From Chara braunii (taxonomy: Eukaryota > Streptophyta > Charophyceae > Charales > Characeae): a stretch of 47,799 bases of DNA. The stretch is taken from positions 415,382-463,180 of the forward strand of contig BFEA01000813.1 of NCBI GenBank assembly GCA_003427395.1, written 5' to 3'. The notes below the pieces were generated by a model. The model made no database searches and had not been told where the DNA came from. It saw only the letters and a program-made list of their open reading frames with translations. Shown one piece after another: positions 1-10,912 of the stretch. Within the stretch, counting starts at the first letter, position 1; the number at the start of each line of letters is the position of its first letter. A program made the position numbers and the translations under genes.

Positions 1-898
1 CGTGTGGAAGTGAGTCCAACTTGAGAGTCCTCTCTTTTGGTGAGGTGTCGTGAGCGCGCTACCTTGAGAGACGACAATCTTCCCGGAAGCATACTGGAAG
101 GAGAAAGGGCGGTGCCTCTGAAGGGCCCTGGTCGAAGCACTTGGGTCACGGTCACCATGCCAACCCACAGGGAGTAGTACACGCATGCGATGGCTGCTGT
201 CCTGTTTGGCACTTGCTGCGCTGATAGAAGTTGCTCCGGGTGTGCCAGCCCATGATAGACGCTCACCAGACCGTCTATAAATATTTCTGGTTGGGAGTTC
301 ATTGTGAATCTGGCTGTGATCGTCGTCCTGATTGCGACATTAAATAATTCCTGAAGAGATGGGGGCGCTCTATAAATTCCTCCTGATCAGCCAGATCACA
401 TGGACAGGAAGGCTCGTCGTCGTACGAGGGTAAATAAGAGTGGTTGGGCTGGCTTGCTCGGTGACAACTTGGGCACAGGGGTGGGCCGAAATGCACACGA
501 AGACACTGCCTGCTCAATGATGCTGTTCGGATGGTTGGATTGAGGAGAGGGTAGGTTTCAATTGGTGCTCATCTGTATACACAACCATACCCATCAATCA
601 TACATCTGCTACATTGTCTTTTTGTACCTTTGATTAGTTGGTTGACGGACTGCTAACCTCACAGACAGATTAGTGTAGGACTGTTGTATGCTACCATAAT
701 GCTGCTGTAAGTGAACCAGTCAGGGTGCATCTAGACTATGTAGACGATCTGTGTGAATGTTGTAGACATGCCACTTGATTCGGTATAGTAGGGTACTCGC
801 CGGACACAACTATATATAGAAAATTTTATGCCGGTCAGATACATGCTGCGGTAGGATTCCACTAAGGGATTCTAGTGTAGACACTATCTGTCTAACTA
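1..898 (+). other. Untranslated leader of element A, conserved with element B
   Basis: This stretch holds no supported gene. Positions 1 to about 560 match the reverse complement of about 32218-31640 in element B, with shared blocks including the run from TTGAGAGTCCTCTC to GAGGTGTCGTG, GGGTCACGGTCACCATGCC and GTGTAGTACACGCATGC-like sequence. The distance from the start of this block to the gag start is nearly the same in both elements (899 versus about 890 bp). It therefore belongs to the internal leader between primer-binding site and gag, not to the LTR. Confidence 0.75.
274..284 (+). promoter_or_regulatory. TATA-like box inside the element A leader
   Basis: The motif TCTATAAATAT is followed by TTCTGGTTGGG. 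The equivalent place in element B (minus strand, about 31932-31950) reads TCTATAAACAT and TTCTGGTTGGG. Conservation of an AT-rich box in a leader that is otherwise drifting may mean a second, internal start site, but no transcript evidence exists here. Confidence 0.35.
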
Positions 899-2661
899 AT
901 GAGTGGGTCGGATCCTGTTGATGATAGAGCTGACAACAGGAGACTAACACGTGCATGGGCACTAAGGGTACCACACGTGTTTCAGGCCTTGGAGCCGGGA
1001 GAAGAAAGAAGGATACGTAGAGCCCGTGCGCTAGCAGCGGGGATAGCAGAAGCAAACAGAGCAGCAAGAGAGCAGGCAACAACAGCCAGAGCAGCTGCGA
1101 TGGCTAACGGCGCAAGCTCTGCTGCGTCATCATCTGCGTCCTCGTCAGGGAATAGTGGGATGAGTGTGGGAATGCCAACTAGTTCCACAAGTTCCTCAGG
1201 CACTTCCGGTTCCAGAGGCTCTAGCCAGTCTTCTAGTCAAACGGCGGGCTCGCAGTTCAGCCCGTTAGCCCCGCGTCAGAGGGAGCTCAGAGAGATCCAG
1301 CAGGTCGAGATGCTCCGCCGTAAGTTAGAGAAGGACCTGAAAGATGCTACCGATAGAGAAAATGCGATGAAAACTAGAGCAGCAAGGCTTGAATCTTTAG
1401 AGGCTGACAAGGCTGAACTAGAGGGCTTGGATGAGTCAACGTTGACTGACCCACTGAAGGTATTGAAGAAGAACATGCTGTCATTACACGCACACGTGGA
1501 CAGCAAGTTAAGACTTCATGCAGAGCACTCTAGACCAGATCCTGGATGCTTTGACAAAGCTAGGATTCCGACCACCAGCACAATCGCCGTTGCCGTTATC
1601 AGCGATGTCAGGCCCCTTTCCGGTTCAAGCTGGCACACACCCAAGTGGCACATCTGCAGCAGCCGCTCAGACTGTTGCATCTTCTTCTTCGGGTCCAGTG
1701 GTGGTTGCTACACCACCGCAACAATCTGTTCCTGCACAGGGAGGACCGTCCCGGTTTGGGTGAAGGCAAAGAGGACCTTGCCTGAGGACGAAGTGGTAAC
1801 TGCTGCATCTTACCTCGAGGGTAAGGCAGCCAAGTGGTTAGATGGTGTAGTTATCAAGGCCGGGTATGGGAGACGCATGGCGGACTGCACTAAGTCCCTA
1901 ACATTAGACCAGTTTATGGAGATGGTATAAGCTCGATGGCATAACCCATAGGAGGCACAAAGGCCACTGATGCCATTAACAAACTGGACCAACGCAAGTT
2001 CAGGTCAGTTAGGGAGCTTACGACAACCGTTGAGAGCCTGATCATCGTCCCAGGTATCAACTACAGCGACCAGTTCCTGTTAACAACGTTTGTTAGATGT
2101 CTCCCTGAGAACATCAGGAACTCACTAGCCAGTGAGGCACGCACTGAGTACCACTCGTTTGAGACATTGTCTAGGAAAGCCTTAGACTTAGAGGCCACCC
2201 TAGGCAATGCTCAACCCACCTCAGGAAATGACTCAAAGAAGAAGAAGAGTCCCCAGGAGTGGAAGAAGAAGGGGGCAAAGTTGATGATGGCGGAGTCCGA
2301 TGTGACTCAAACTGAGATCGACGAGCTCTCTGACCTGGTGGACTATTCAGAGTATGACGACGAGGAGCTAGTTGAGGGTAGCACCCTTGCCGCGGTAGTA
2401 AAGACTAAGGCAGGTGGCCGAGGGAAGGGCCAACCTAGGAGTCAAGGGAAGACCGCCTCCAATCAGACCAAACAGTTTGAGTGGGTAAAGGCAGGTCTTG
2501 ATCAAGACGTGTGGCGTGACCGCCGAATGCGTGGCGCTTGCATCAACTGCGGAGAATACGGACACACGCAGTGGAAGTGTCAGAACGCTAAGGTTACGCA
2601 AAAGGTTGCTCCAAAAGTAGGGACAACCTATTCCCAGGCCTCTAGCTCGGGAAACGCATAG
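899..2661 (+). pseudogene. gag: Element A gag (capsid-nucleocapsid), broken
   Basis: Gag would package the element RNA in cytoplasmic particles. The ATG at 899 opens an Arg-rich, then Ser/Gly-rich N-terminus, followed by a charged predicted coiled coil (about residues 128-180). A capsid-like segment follows (SYLEGKAAKWL near 1805-1840), and a nucleocapsid zinc knuckle CX2CX4HX4C lies at 2539-2580 (CINCGEYGHTQWKC). Breaks: the frame moves near 1500 and back near 1755, where about 30 codons present in B are missing. In-frame stops sit at 1928-1930 and 1949-1951, another frame change lies near 1960-1975, and the last part is open at 2167-2661. The family assignment rests on the zinc knuckle, the alignment with B gag, and its place before protease and RT. 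Confidence 0.85.
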
Positions 2662-2666
2662 GGCCG

Positions 2667-3260
2667 GTGGAAGTAGTAGCGGCTTCTACTCAATATGAAG
2701 TGGGAATGATACCCTCCTCACTTCATGACAAGGCCGAAGCTAATGACTCCTTAGTCACCCCGCAGACACAACTAGACCAAACTATGCTCTGTACGTTAGA
2801 TATGTTTGAGGCCTTAGAAGACTTAGAAGGCGAGTGGTCAAACAAGGACCCTCGCGAGTCTTGGGTGGCGCTAAAGAAGGGTCCCAGAGGGGAACATTTC
2901 GTGGTGGAAGTGGATGTAGGAGGCCGCAAATGTGGAGTCTTCATAGACAACGGATCCATGCGAAATTACATAAGTTGCGATTGTTTGGAAAGGCTGCACC
3001 TACAGGACCGGGTACGGCACCTTAGTAGACCAGTAGCATCTACTTTGGCCAACAAAGANNGCATGATTGTCACAGACTACATCAAGGANGTAGTCTGTAC
3101 CTTCTCCTATGGAGGAGGAGAGCTTAACCATAAGATCTCGTTCTTGGTTAGCGACGACTTGCCATTCGAAATGTTGTTAGGCATGTACTACCTCGAAGTT
3201 GCTAAGCCCCANTTTGACTGGGATAAGAAGGTGCTCAAGCAAAAGTTGCNTGATGGCTGA
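2667..3260 (+). pseudogene. pol: Element A aspartic protease region of pol
   Basis: This is the retropepsin module that would cut Gag-Pol. The region opens with an acidic linker (FEALEDLEGEW) and then a protease-like stretch with FIDNGSMRNYIS. The catalytic triad expected as D-T/S-G reads D94-N95-G96. A second conserved segment (LPFEMLLGM) matches the end of the retropepsin fold in Gypsy elements. The frame continues into RT with only a TGA at 3258-3260 between them, so protease and RT were one ORF. Five N calls fall inside (two at 3059-3060, and single ones near 3089, 3212 and 3250). Element B has a different change at the same active site, and element C keeps DTG. Confidence 0.8.
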
Positions 3261-4840
3261 ACTGTCAGATTGACTAAGTTCAAGGCCAGCAGTATAGCAG
3301 ATACCTATGGATGCTTGTGTGCATCAGCGTTCTACAATTACTATAAACAGAACCAAGAGGAGGGTATGTACCTTGTTTATGTCTCTGAGAAGGGGGAGGC
3401 CGTTAAAACACCCCCAGAGATAGAACGCGTCGTTGCTAAGTTCCCTGATCTGTTCGAGGAGCCCTCAGGAGTTGTTGATAGGGAAGTCGTCCACGCTATA
3501 GAAATCATTCCAGGGAGTAAGACCCCAAAGGGAAGGATCTATAGGATGGCCCCTGCCGAGTTAGATGAACTTCGGAAGCAACTAAAGGAGCTGACAGAGA
3601 AGGGTTGGATTCGTCCTAGTACTTCCCCTTACGGATCACCCGTTCTATTCGTACCGAAGAAGGGGGGTACTTTGAGGATGTCCATTGATTATAGGGGCCT
3701 CAATGCCATCACGGTGAAAAACGCAGAGCCTCTACCTCGCATAGACGACCTATTGGATAGGGTGCAGGGATGCAAGTACTATACAAAGATAGACTTGAAA
3801 TCCGGATATCACCAGATCGCAATAAGACCTGAGGACCAACACAAGACAACTTTTCAGACTAGATACGGTCTGTATGAGTTTGTAGTGATGCCTTTCGGTC
3901 TTTGCAATGCGCCGGGTACATTCCAGCACGCTATGAATCGGATCTTCCATGACCATTTAGATAAGTTTGTCGTGGTCTACCTAGACGACATTCTGATCTT
4001 TAGTAAGTCTGTCGAGGAGCATGCACAGCATGTTGAGACGGTACTTTCTCTCCTTCGGCAGCACAAGTATAAGGTCAACTTAGAGAAGTGTGAGTTTGGC
4101 CGCACTAAGATACTATACTTGGGTCATGAAGTATCCGGGGAAGGGATTAGGCCGGAAGATGCGAAGGTGGCTAGTATTCGAGACTGGCCACGACCTCAGA
4201 CAGTCACTGAGGTCAGATCTTTCTTAGGAATGTGCGGCTACTATAGGAACTTCGTAAAGAACTATTCTACAGTCGGCTCTCCTTTGACAGATCTAACTCG
4301 ACTTGACACGCCGTGGGACTGGAGTGATGAGTGCGAAGGTGCTTTCAAGCGATTGAAGCATGCAATCATGAAGTTCTCATGGTTCCCCATCCGTAGAAGC
4401 CGTTCATAGTAACCACTGACGCAAGCCAATGCGGCATTGGCACAGTGCTGGCTCAGCAGGATGGGAAAAAGTTGAGACCGATTGAGTGCATGAGTAAAAA
4501 GATGCCATCGAAGAAGTTGGCTAAGTCCACCTACGAAAGGGAACTCTATGCTCTCTTCAAGGCACTTGTCCATTGGAGACACTTCCTTTTGGGAAGGTTC
4601 TTCTATCTGAGGACTGATCATCAGACCCTCAAATGGATCAAGACTCAACCGACTCTTTCTGATGCACTCAAGCGATGGATTGAAGTCATAGACCAATATG
4701 ACTTCAAGCTTGAGGACCTGAAGGGAGAGTATAACAAGGTTGCAGACGCGCTATCCCGCAGAGCAGACTACCTAGGTGCGCTAGTTTTTGACTTTGGCAT
4801 ATCTGAAGAAGTAACTCAATCATTGGTGGGAGCCTATTAG
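3261..4840 (+). pseudogene. pol: Element A reverse transcriptase and RNase H
   Basis: RT copies the RNA into cDNA and RNase H removes the RNA strand. The fingers carry the Gypsy signature [12 protein letters not shown] and LNAITVKN. The palm shows [11 protein letters not shown] with Asp175 (counting from 3270), and the YLDD box lies at 3978-3989 (Asp239, Asp240). The connection shows SFLGMCGYYRNFV. RNase H has VTTDASQCGIG, ERELYALFKAL, RTDHQTLKWI and NKVADALSRR. Breaks: a 1-nt frame change near 4368 separates RT (3270-4409) from RNase H (4445-4840), a TAG follows near 4411 in the RNase H frame, and a TAG at 4838-4840 separates RNase H from integrase. RT motifs are intact, so this copy decayed mostly by small lesions. 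Confidence 0.9.
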
Positions 4841-4855
4841 GAAGACTCTGTCACG

Positions 4856-6319
4856 ATGGACATCATCCGCAAACTTCGGGCAAAAGACAAGGCCACAGAA
4901 AATGAGTTTGTGATGGTGGATGGGCTAATCTATCTTGATAAGGCCGGAGTAAAGAGATTGGTAGTTCCATCTAGTGAACAGTTGCGTAGTTTATTTTTAG
5001 GCGAATGTCATGACGCAACTGGGTACTTTGGCTACAAGAAAACGAGTGCTAACTTAGTACAGCGATTTTGGAGGCCCGGAATGCTAGATGACGCAAAGAA
5101 ACATGTTGAAACCTGTCAGGTCTGTCAGCGGGACAAGCCGCGAACTCAAGCACCACTTGGGTTATCTAAGCCTTTACCTATTCCTGATGGTCCAGGATTG
5201 AGTGTTTCCATGGATTTCATGGACACTCTTGTGACCAGCAAGAGTGGTAAGAGGCACATTTTCGTCATCATTGACCGATTCACCAAATACGCTAGACTAA
5301 TTCCAATGCCAGAGACAGCCAGGACGGAATACGTCATCAAGTTGTTCAAGGACAACTGGGTAAGGGACTTTGGTTTACCAAAGACCATCATTAGTGACCG
5401 AGACGTCCGATTCACAAGTGAGCTGTGGAAGAAGACTGCNNAACAGATGGGCAGTCAACTTCANATGACTTCAGGGAATCATCCCGAAGCCAACGGACAG
5501 GCCGAACAAATGAATAGAGTTGTACAGCACTTGCTGAGGCATTACATCAAGCCCANCCAGGACGATTGGGATGAGCAGTTACCTCTCATCGCCAGCCTGT
5601 ACAACAACGCTATACATAGTAGTACCAACGTTAGTCCTAACCAGCTGCACTTAGGATGGAAGCCTAGATCAGCATTAGACTTCCTCCTACCTGAAAACCG
5701 ACCCGCTGCAACTCCAGGCACACTTGAATACGGTGTGCAATATGAGAAGTTGCTGCAAGACGCTATTGAACATATGAAGAAAACTCAGCAAGCCATGATT
5801 GCTTCTGAGAATCAACATCGCAGACAGTCCACATTTCAGGTAGGGGAACGTGTCTGGGTCAAGGCTAGTGAGTTAGGACAGGAATTAATATCTCGCAAAC
5901 TGATGCCTCAGTACTTTGGTCCCTCGGAAGTCTTGGATGTAGGGGGAGATGAGTTGGATGGTCCCACATATGTCATTCGTGTCCCTGGACACCTACGCAC
6001 TCACCCAGTCTTTCATGCCTCAAAGCTTGCACCTTTCGCTGAGACTGATCAATTCCCTTCCAGGAGATCGATGCTGCCCCCAACCATGGATGGACAAGTC
6101 GACATCAACGACATTGTGGAACACAGGGATATGCCTGTTCAGAAGCCGTTGGGTCGAGGAAGACCTCCTAAACCCAAAAGAGAGTACCGGATCAGATTCA
6201 GGCATCATACGGATCCTAAAGGAGATCGGTGGTTCACTCGGGAGGAACTGATGGAAACAGCTCCTCAGGTGGTGGCAGATTATGAACGGAAGCTAAAAGG
6301 GAAGGCACCTGCGAAGTAA
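4856..6319 (+). pseudogene. pol: Element A integrase and C-terminal domain
   Basis: Integrase joins the cDNA ends to chromosomal DNA. The ORF has the HHCC zinc module (HDATGYFG then CQVCQRDK). The catalytic core is complete: Asp120 (SMDFMD), Asp181 (SDRDVRF) and Glu217 (GQAEQ), giving D-X60-D-X35-E as in retroviral integrases. A GPF/Y-like C-terminal part follows, with RVWVKASEL, HPVFHASKL and a final WFTREELMETAP block shared with elements B and C. No chromodomain is visible. It is in the same frame as RNase H across one TAG (4838-4840). N calls near 5440, 5464 and 5556 hide a few codons. Its 487 codons form the longest intact module of A. Confidence 0.9.
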
Positions 6320-6342
6320 GCATCTCAGCGGACTTTCGAAGC

Positions 6343-6356
6343 TAAGGGGGATGGAA
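6343..6356 (+). other. Polypurine tract of element A
   Basis: A purine-rich run (TAAGGGGGATGGAA with one T) lies immediately before the TGTGAGG start of the 3' LTR. Element B has GGAGGAGGGAA in the same place before TGCGAGG. Polypurine tracts prime plus-strand DNA synthesis in LTR elements. Confidence 0.65.
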
Positions 6357-7408
6357 TGTGAGGATTGAGCCCTCAAGTAGGGGCCTTGCCATGTTGTACA
6401 TGTTCTGGGCTAAGGCCCTAGCAAGCCTAGTGCCCGCCCTAAGTGAAGGCGGGCCAGCAAATCAACAAGAGCCCTCTCNGCCAACATTTCACGAAGTGGG
6501 GTCTATACAGTTGCAGCACGCCAGTTGGTTGGAGTGCACCGAGTCTCGGATTTCAGCAAATGCTGAAATGCCCAGGGCCTCTGAGTTAGTTAGGCCCTGG
6601 GCACTCGAACGTGAGGCCGACAATGCATGTTGGGTAGAGAGGCCGAAATGCCAAAGGGAAAATCGGCCCACTATCTGAATCTGGCCGCAGGCCTTGAGAA
6701 GAGAGGCACAACTGCATTGCTCCGGGGCCCAACTGTATCAGGAAGGCTTCAGCCTCTGGGTCCCGGTCGCAGGCTGAAGGGAGGCCGCCCACATGCTGCA
6801 TTGGCATATAGGCAAGCAGGGCGAGGCAGCAGGGATCTTGGCCAATGCTGGCACATGCGGGCACGCTGCACGGATGCATGTGCGCTGCGCTTTGCAAGGC
6901 AGTGCTGCGCTAAGAGCAAGCAGGCCAGCGCTAGGCGGTAGGGCGCTGCCTGCACTGAGGGCACTGGCGGCCATAGCCTGGGCCGCAAGAGGGTGCAGGG
7001 GAGGTGAGGGCGAAGGTGGTACTTCGGAGGTGAAGGGCGCTNTGTGGGTAACAAGGGAGAGTGTGGGAAGAGGACACGTACNTGGTGATGGTGGAGGTCT
7101 GCATTGGAGTTGACATCATCACTCGCTGGTAGTCAAGTTGTCTGGTTGCTGTTCATTGTTGTAGTTGTAGGATAGGTTGTAGAGTAGATAGGGCGCCTGG
7201 CGCCATTCACTAGAGAGAGCTACATTTGGGTTATGCTATTGGTGTTGCCCTGTTGGGCATGGACATTGACTCACGATTCTTCTGTATCATTCTCAATGGG
7301 ATGGTTACTCGGTTCCATGTGCTATCTGCTTTGGCTTTGAATACTTGGACTTCAGTGTGATATTGCATTCTGGATTTCTGTGCTTCGTCCATACTCATGT
7401 TCCTTGCA
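6357..7408 (+). repeat. Probable 3' LTR of element A
   Basis: It starts TGTGAGG right after the polypurine tract and is proposed to end at TTCCTTGCA (7408), which resembles the TGCA end of the B LTR. It shares with the B LTR the GCCCTAAGTGAAGGC block, CGCCAGTTGGTTG, GGCCCTGGGC runs and a GGCGCC-T-GGCGCC palindrome at 7192-7204. A CATATAGG box at 6805-6812 is the best TATA candidate. There is no second copy in the window, so the right end is an estimate. Short ORFs here are GC-rich noise. Confidence 0.6.
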
Positions 7409-7411
7409 ATA

Positions 7412-7598
7412 GCTGTATTTGGGTTAATTTTTGCTCAGATGCAGTGATAACAACCGGGCATTCCATTCAGCTGAAGATCGTAGAGGGCATCACTCACGAA
7501 TAGAATGCCCAATCATTGTAGCTGTATTTGGATCAACTTTCACTCCGGATGCAGTGATAATGGCCAGGCAGTCCATTCGGCTGAAGATGGTAGGGGCT
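7412..7598 (+). repeat. Tandem duplication, 109-bp period, two copies
   Basis: GCTGTATTTGG...GATGCAGTGATAA...CATTC(A/G)GCTGAAGAT at 7412 onward recurs at 7521 onward with point changes. It lies just past the proposed LTR end of element A. Confidence 0.75.
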
Positions 7599-8549
7599 TT
7601 ATGAGTTGAACTGTGAAGGTGTGCATTCGAGACTTCTGATACTCGTCCTCGTTCAGGCGACAAACCTAAAAAGTTGAAAAAACACTTCAAATCCACCCAT
7701 TCATCAGAATAGTCATAGATAGTAGGCCGACTGAGCCCATCAGTAGCCAATCCCCAAAGAAGGGTGGTACACTGTCAGTCGGTTCTCGCAGAACAGTTGA
7801 TAGCGATTTTAAACCACCAGTTCATGCGAACCTAAGTTGACAGAGCTACCTTCCAAGGTTTGCGAGCCTGCAATTGCTCCTTTTCAAAGTGGCCAGCCGC
7901 TTTTACTACAGGCCCAAGCCACATCGAAAAGTTCTTACCGCGTATACCGGTATGAGCAGTACTTTTGGTTTGTGTGAACTGATGGTTTAATCAATTACGA
8001 GGTTGAGCCTGAGTACGCCTGAGTACTTCTGCTAACATCTTCCGGCTGTGACCCCATCGGACTGTAAAATTAGAGAGAAAAGATTGGGCCATTAAACCAC
8101 CACTCCATCCGGACCTGTTTTCCCCGAGCCCAAAATCTACAATGCTGCCACGAGGAAAAATAATTGTGGTACCCTTCAGCACCGAACCTCTTCCGGGCCT
8201 GCACACTGTACGTTTTGGCCCGGTACTTGTAGACAAGGAAGATGAACAGTGCACGGGCCATCATCTTATCATTCTTATACACTCCTTACTCCCCCAGTCC
8301 CTCACAACTTATACGTCCTACACACTCCTTTTAAGGTAAGGAGTGAGTAGGAAGTAAAAGAGCTGGTGTACAACTGGCATGAGCAGGTATACATATGTAG
8401 ATCAAAGCATGACAGTTCGCTCGCAAAAAGCCCACTCGGCCACTCTCCTGAAGAACTCAGCATTCGGAGAGCATACGGTAACCGTAGATAATTCAGAACG
8501 AATCACCATGGATCTATCCGCCATGTCCTCTCACTGGAAGATAAAAGAA
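7599..8549. other. Unrecognised stretch
   Basis: Only short ORFs without recognisable motifs are present, and I find no RNA gene or element end. Composition is mixed and unlike the GC-rich LTRs beside it. Confidence 0.4.
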
Positions 8550-8682
8550 CTTCTACTGGTACTTCTGGTGGTACTTCTCGTGTCCAGTGTTACTTCTGGT
8601 GGTACTTCTAGTGGTACTTCCGATCGAACTTCTGGTGGAACTTCTGGTGGTACTTCTGGTGGAACTTCTGGTCGTAGATTAG
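8550..8682 (+). repeat. 12-bp minisatellite (TACTTCTGGTGG-like)
   Basis: About ten imperfect copies of GGTACTTCTGGT occur. One frame reads repeating Thr-Ser-Gly-Gly, and the reverse strand reads Pro-Pro-Glu-Val. The surrounding ORF shows no other feature, so this is best treated as a simple tandem repeat and not as a gene. Confidence 0.8.
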
Positions 8683-9001
8683 TGGTACTTGTGTACCCGA
8701 GTGTCATCCATGACAACCTTGCCTTTCGTCAGAATAAGGGGGAATATGATTTCGCCATTTATCGCGAAGCACTTGTGCAATTCCAGACGATTGCCACTGA
8801 GGGCAATTCTGGTAGGTGAAGCAGTGGAGGTAGAAAGAGAGACTGAGAATCTTTTTTTTTTTTTTTTTTCCAGGCCCAGTGCCCAAGGCTGATATTATCA
8901 ACAAGAAGCTTGAGGCCGGGGTCCTCACAGTCTACCCGGAGTGATCGAACCGAACATGCTGAGAACCGGGCTCAGCGTCCCTCATATGATGATGCTGATC
9001 G

Positions 9002-9032
<31 letters not shown>

Positions 9033-9536
9033 AACATATAGAAATCGGCAATTCTGGCCTCCTTTTAAGATCACTAAACACCTCCTGAAATCCACTGCAG
9101 TTTTCCGAACACTCGAGTATCTAAGGGATTTCCAACAGATCATAACAATACTCACTAAAACCGACTTATTCTCTGACAAACTCATATAGGCCTCACGCCC
9201 CCTTTCTGCTAGGTTACAGAGCGACGCGACTCACTCCAGCACCGGCGAGTGTCGTCCTATGTCAGCAACCCCCAACTGTCCTTTAGGATGCCCCGCATAA
9301 CATTCCCAGATCTCTCTACAAGGCCTCATGCCCTCACCATTCGGCAAGTTACAGGGCATCACCCCGGCTCCGGCCAGCGTCGTTCTGGCATTGAACAGCT
9401 ACGGATCTTGAATATAACAGTCTGATTCCAGTGTAGATTCATACAAACCGCCAGCAAACCCTCAGAGTCCCGAGAGATTCTTCGAACTACCAGGAATAAC
9501 AAGGGTGCTTGTCAGAAAAATCAAGAAGTACAGAAA
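8683..9536. other. No gene seen; poly-T run and GAT microsatellite
   Basis: A pure T run spans about 8852-8869, and a GAT microsatellite lies at about 8984-9031. Near 9190-9240 and 9330-9390 two similar phrases (CCTCA(C/T)GCCC..., GTTACAG(A/G)GC..., CCGGC...GTCGT) suggest a weak direct duplication about 135 bp apart. Nothing else is recognisable. Confidence 0.5.
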
Positions 9537-10310
9537 TACCCCCCCTGTCCCCCTCATCCCCCTGCCCCACTGCTGCCTTCGCCAAAAAGGACCTCCCTTG
9601 ATCACGGGCACTCCTCATCGGTCCCAACTTGGGACAGACCCGTTTCCCCCCTACTCCCACAAAGGCATCCAGTTCCCACCCAAAGAACGCCTCTGCCAAC
9701 CCCTTGCCTTTGTTTGCCTCCGCTGGGATATGATGCCGACCCATACATCTCCCCCAACCCCAGAATAGAGTATCCCCCAAAATCTGCCCCATCTCCCTTC
9801 AGGGCAATCACCTCCCTCCTTGTGAAGCCCTTGCAGAGTAGAACTCTCCCCCTCATAACCAGCCCACCACCCCACCAGGAACAATTTGTTTATGTTTAAG
9901 AGGAGTATCTGAATTCTGGACGCTTCTGTGGATTATTCCCCCCCCCCTTTCCTCCATCTCCCCCTGTCCCTCCGCTGCCTCCACCGAAAAGGACTGCCCT
10001 GATCACAAGCTTCCCTTATCGGCCCCAACTTGGGACATACCTGCTTCCTCCCCCATCTTCCACTAAGGCATCCGGTCCCACCCAAAGTATGCCTCAGCCA
10101 ACCCCTTACCCCAAACTGCCTCCGCTGGGATATGGTGTCACCCCATACATCTCTCCCAGCCCTAGAATAGGGCATCCCCCAAAATCTGCCCCCACTCCCT
10201 CCAAGGCATTTCGACCTCCGCTTTGTGAAGCCCCTGCAAAGTAGAGCTCTCCTCCTTAAAACCCCAACCCCCCACCCACTCAAAAATAATTCATTAGTGT
10301 GCCCAAAGGG
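9537..10310 (+). repeat. Tandem duplication, 401-bp period, two diverged copies
   Basis: Copy 1 (about 9537-9905) and copy 2 (about 9939-10310) share ordered blocks: TGATCAC, CCAACTTGGGACA, AAGGCATCC, CTCCGCTGGGATATG, CCCATACATCTC, CCCCCAAAATCTGCCCC and TTGTGAAGCCC. The offset is 401 bp (TGATCAC at 9599 and at 10000). Both copies are C-rich and contain only non-conserved ORFs. Confidence 0.85.
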
Positions 10311-10436
10311 GAATTAGAAATTAATAGTGGAGAAAGGAAAAACACTTCCAATCAAAAATTCCGAAAATCATGATGGAGAAAAGGTAGATGAGGTTTTTTT
10401 TTTTTTTGGATTTTGTTGATGACAGTGAACAGCACC
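10311..10436. other. AT-rich spacer with a poly-T run
   Basis: A short AT-rich spacer contains a T run of about 13 at about 10396-10408. No gene is seen. Confidence 0.5.
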
Positions 10437-10880
10437 CTGAAGATGATGATGATTAGGATGATGGTAACGACCAACTCACCTGCTGATGTGACAGGCAAAC
10501 AATGCCTTGGAGAGCAGCATCTAGTGATGACAAACTGATGGTGATGATGGTAATGATGAGAGCAAAGACAGAATGATGATGCTGATCATACTAAAGAGCA
10601 GCACCGACCCTATGATTACAAACTATTGATGATGATTGATGCTGATGATGCTGACGCACAGCGCCCTGTAATGACAACAGGATGATGATGGTGGTAATGG
10701 CGAGCATCACTAATGATGATGATTTGATGATGACGATGATGATGGTGGTGATGGCGAGCATCACTAATGATGATGATTTGATGATGACAATGATGATGAT
10801 GATGATGACGCACAACGCCCTGTGATGACAAAAGGATGATGATGGTATTGATCACAAGCACCTTTGATGATAACCTGATG

Positions 10881-10912
<32 letters not shown>

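Larger units (their letters stand above)
1..7408 (+). mobile_element. Element A: degenerate Ty3/Gypsy LTR retrotransposon, 5' LTR off the window
   Basis: The order leader, gag, protease, RT, RNase H, integrase, polypurine tract, LTR is that of Ty3/Gypsy elements. Every coding module aligns with element B on the other strand (24835-33478), so A and B are one family in opposite orientation. The leader begins inside the window, and by comparison with B the primer-binding site and 5' LTR should lie roughly 400 bp and more to the left. Gag and pol carry stops and frameshifts, so this copy cannot be autonomous. The right end at 7408 is inferred from a TG...TGCA boundary and similarity to the end of the B LTR. 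Confidence 0.85.

Noticed and set aside
6358-7122. Overlapping ORFs of 60-106 codons after element A pol
   Set aside because: They are GC-rich LTR sequence open in several frames at once, without motifs.
8531-8819. Thr-Ser-Gly-Gly repeat protein
   Set aside because: Explained by the 12-bp minisatellite; there are no flanking domains, signal peptide or codon bias.
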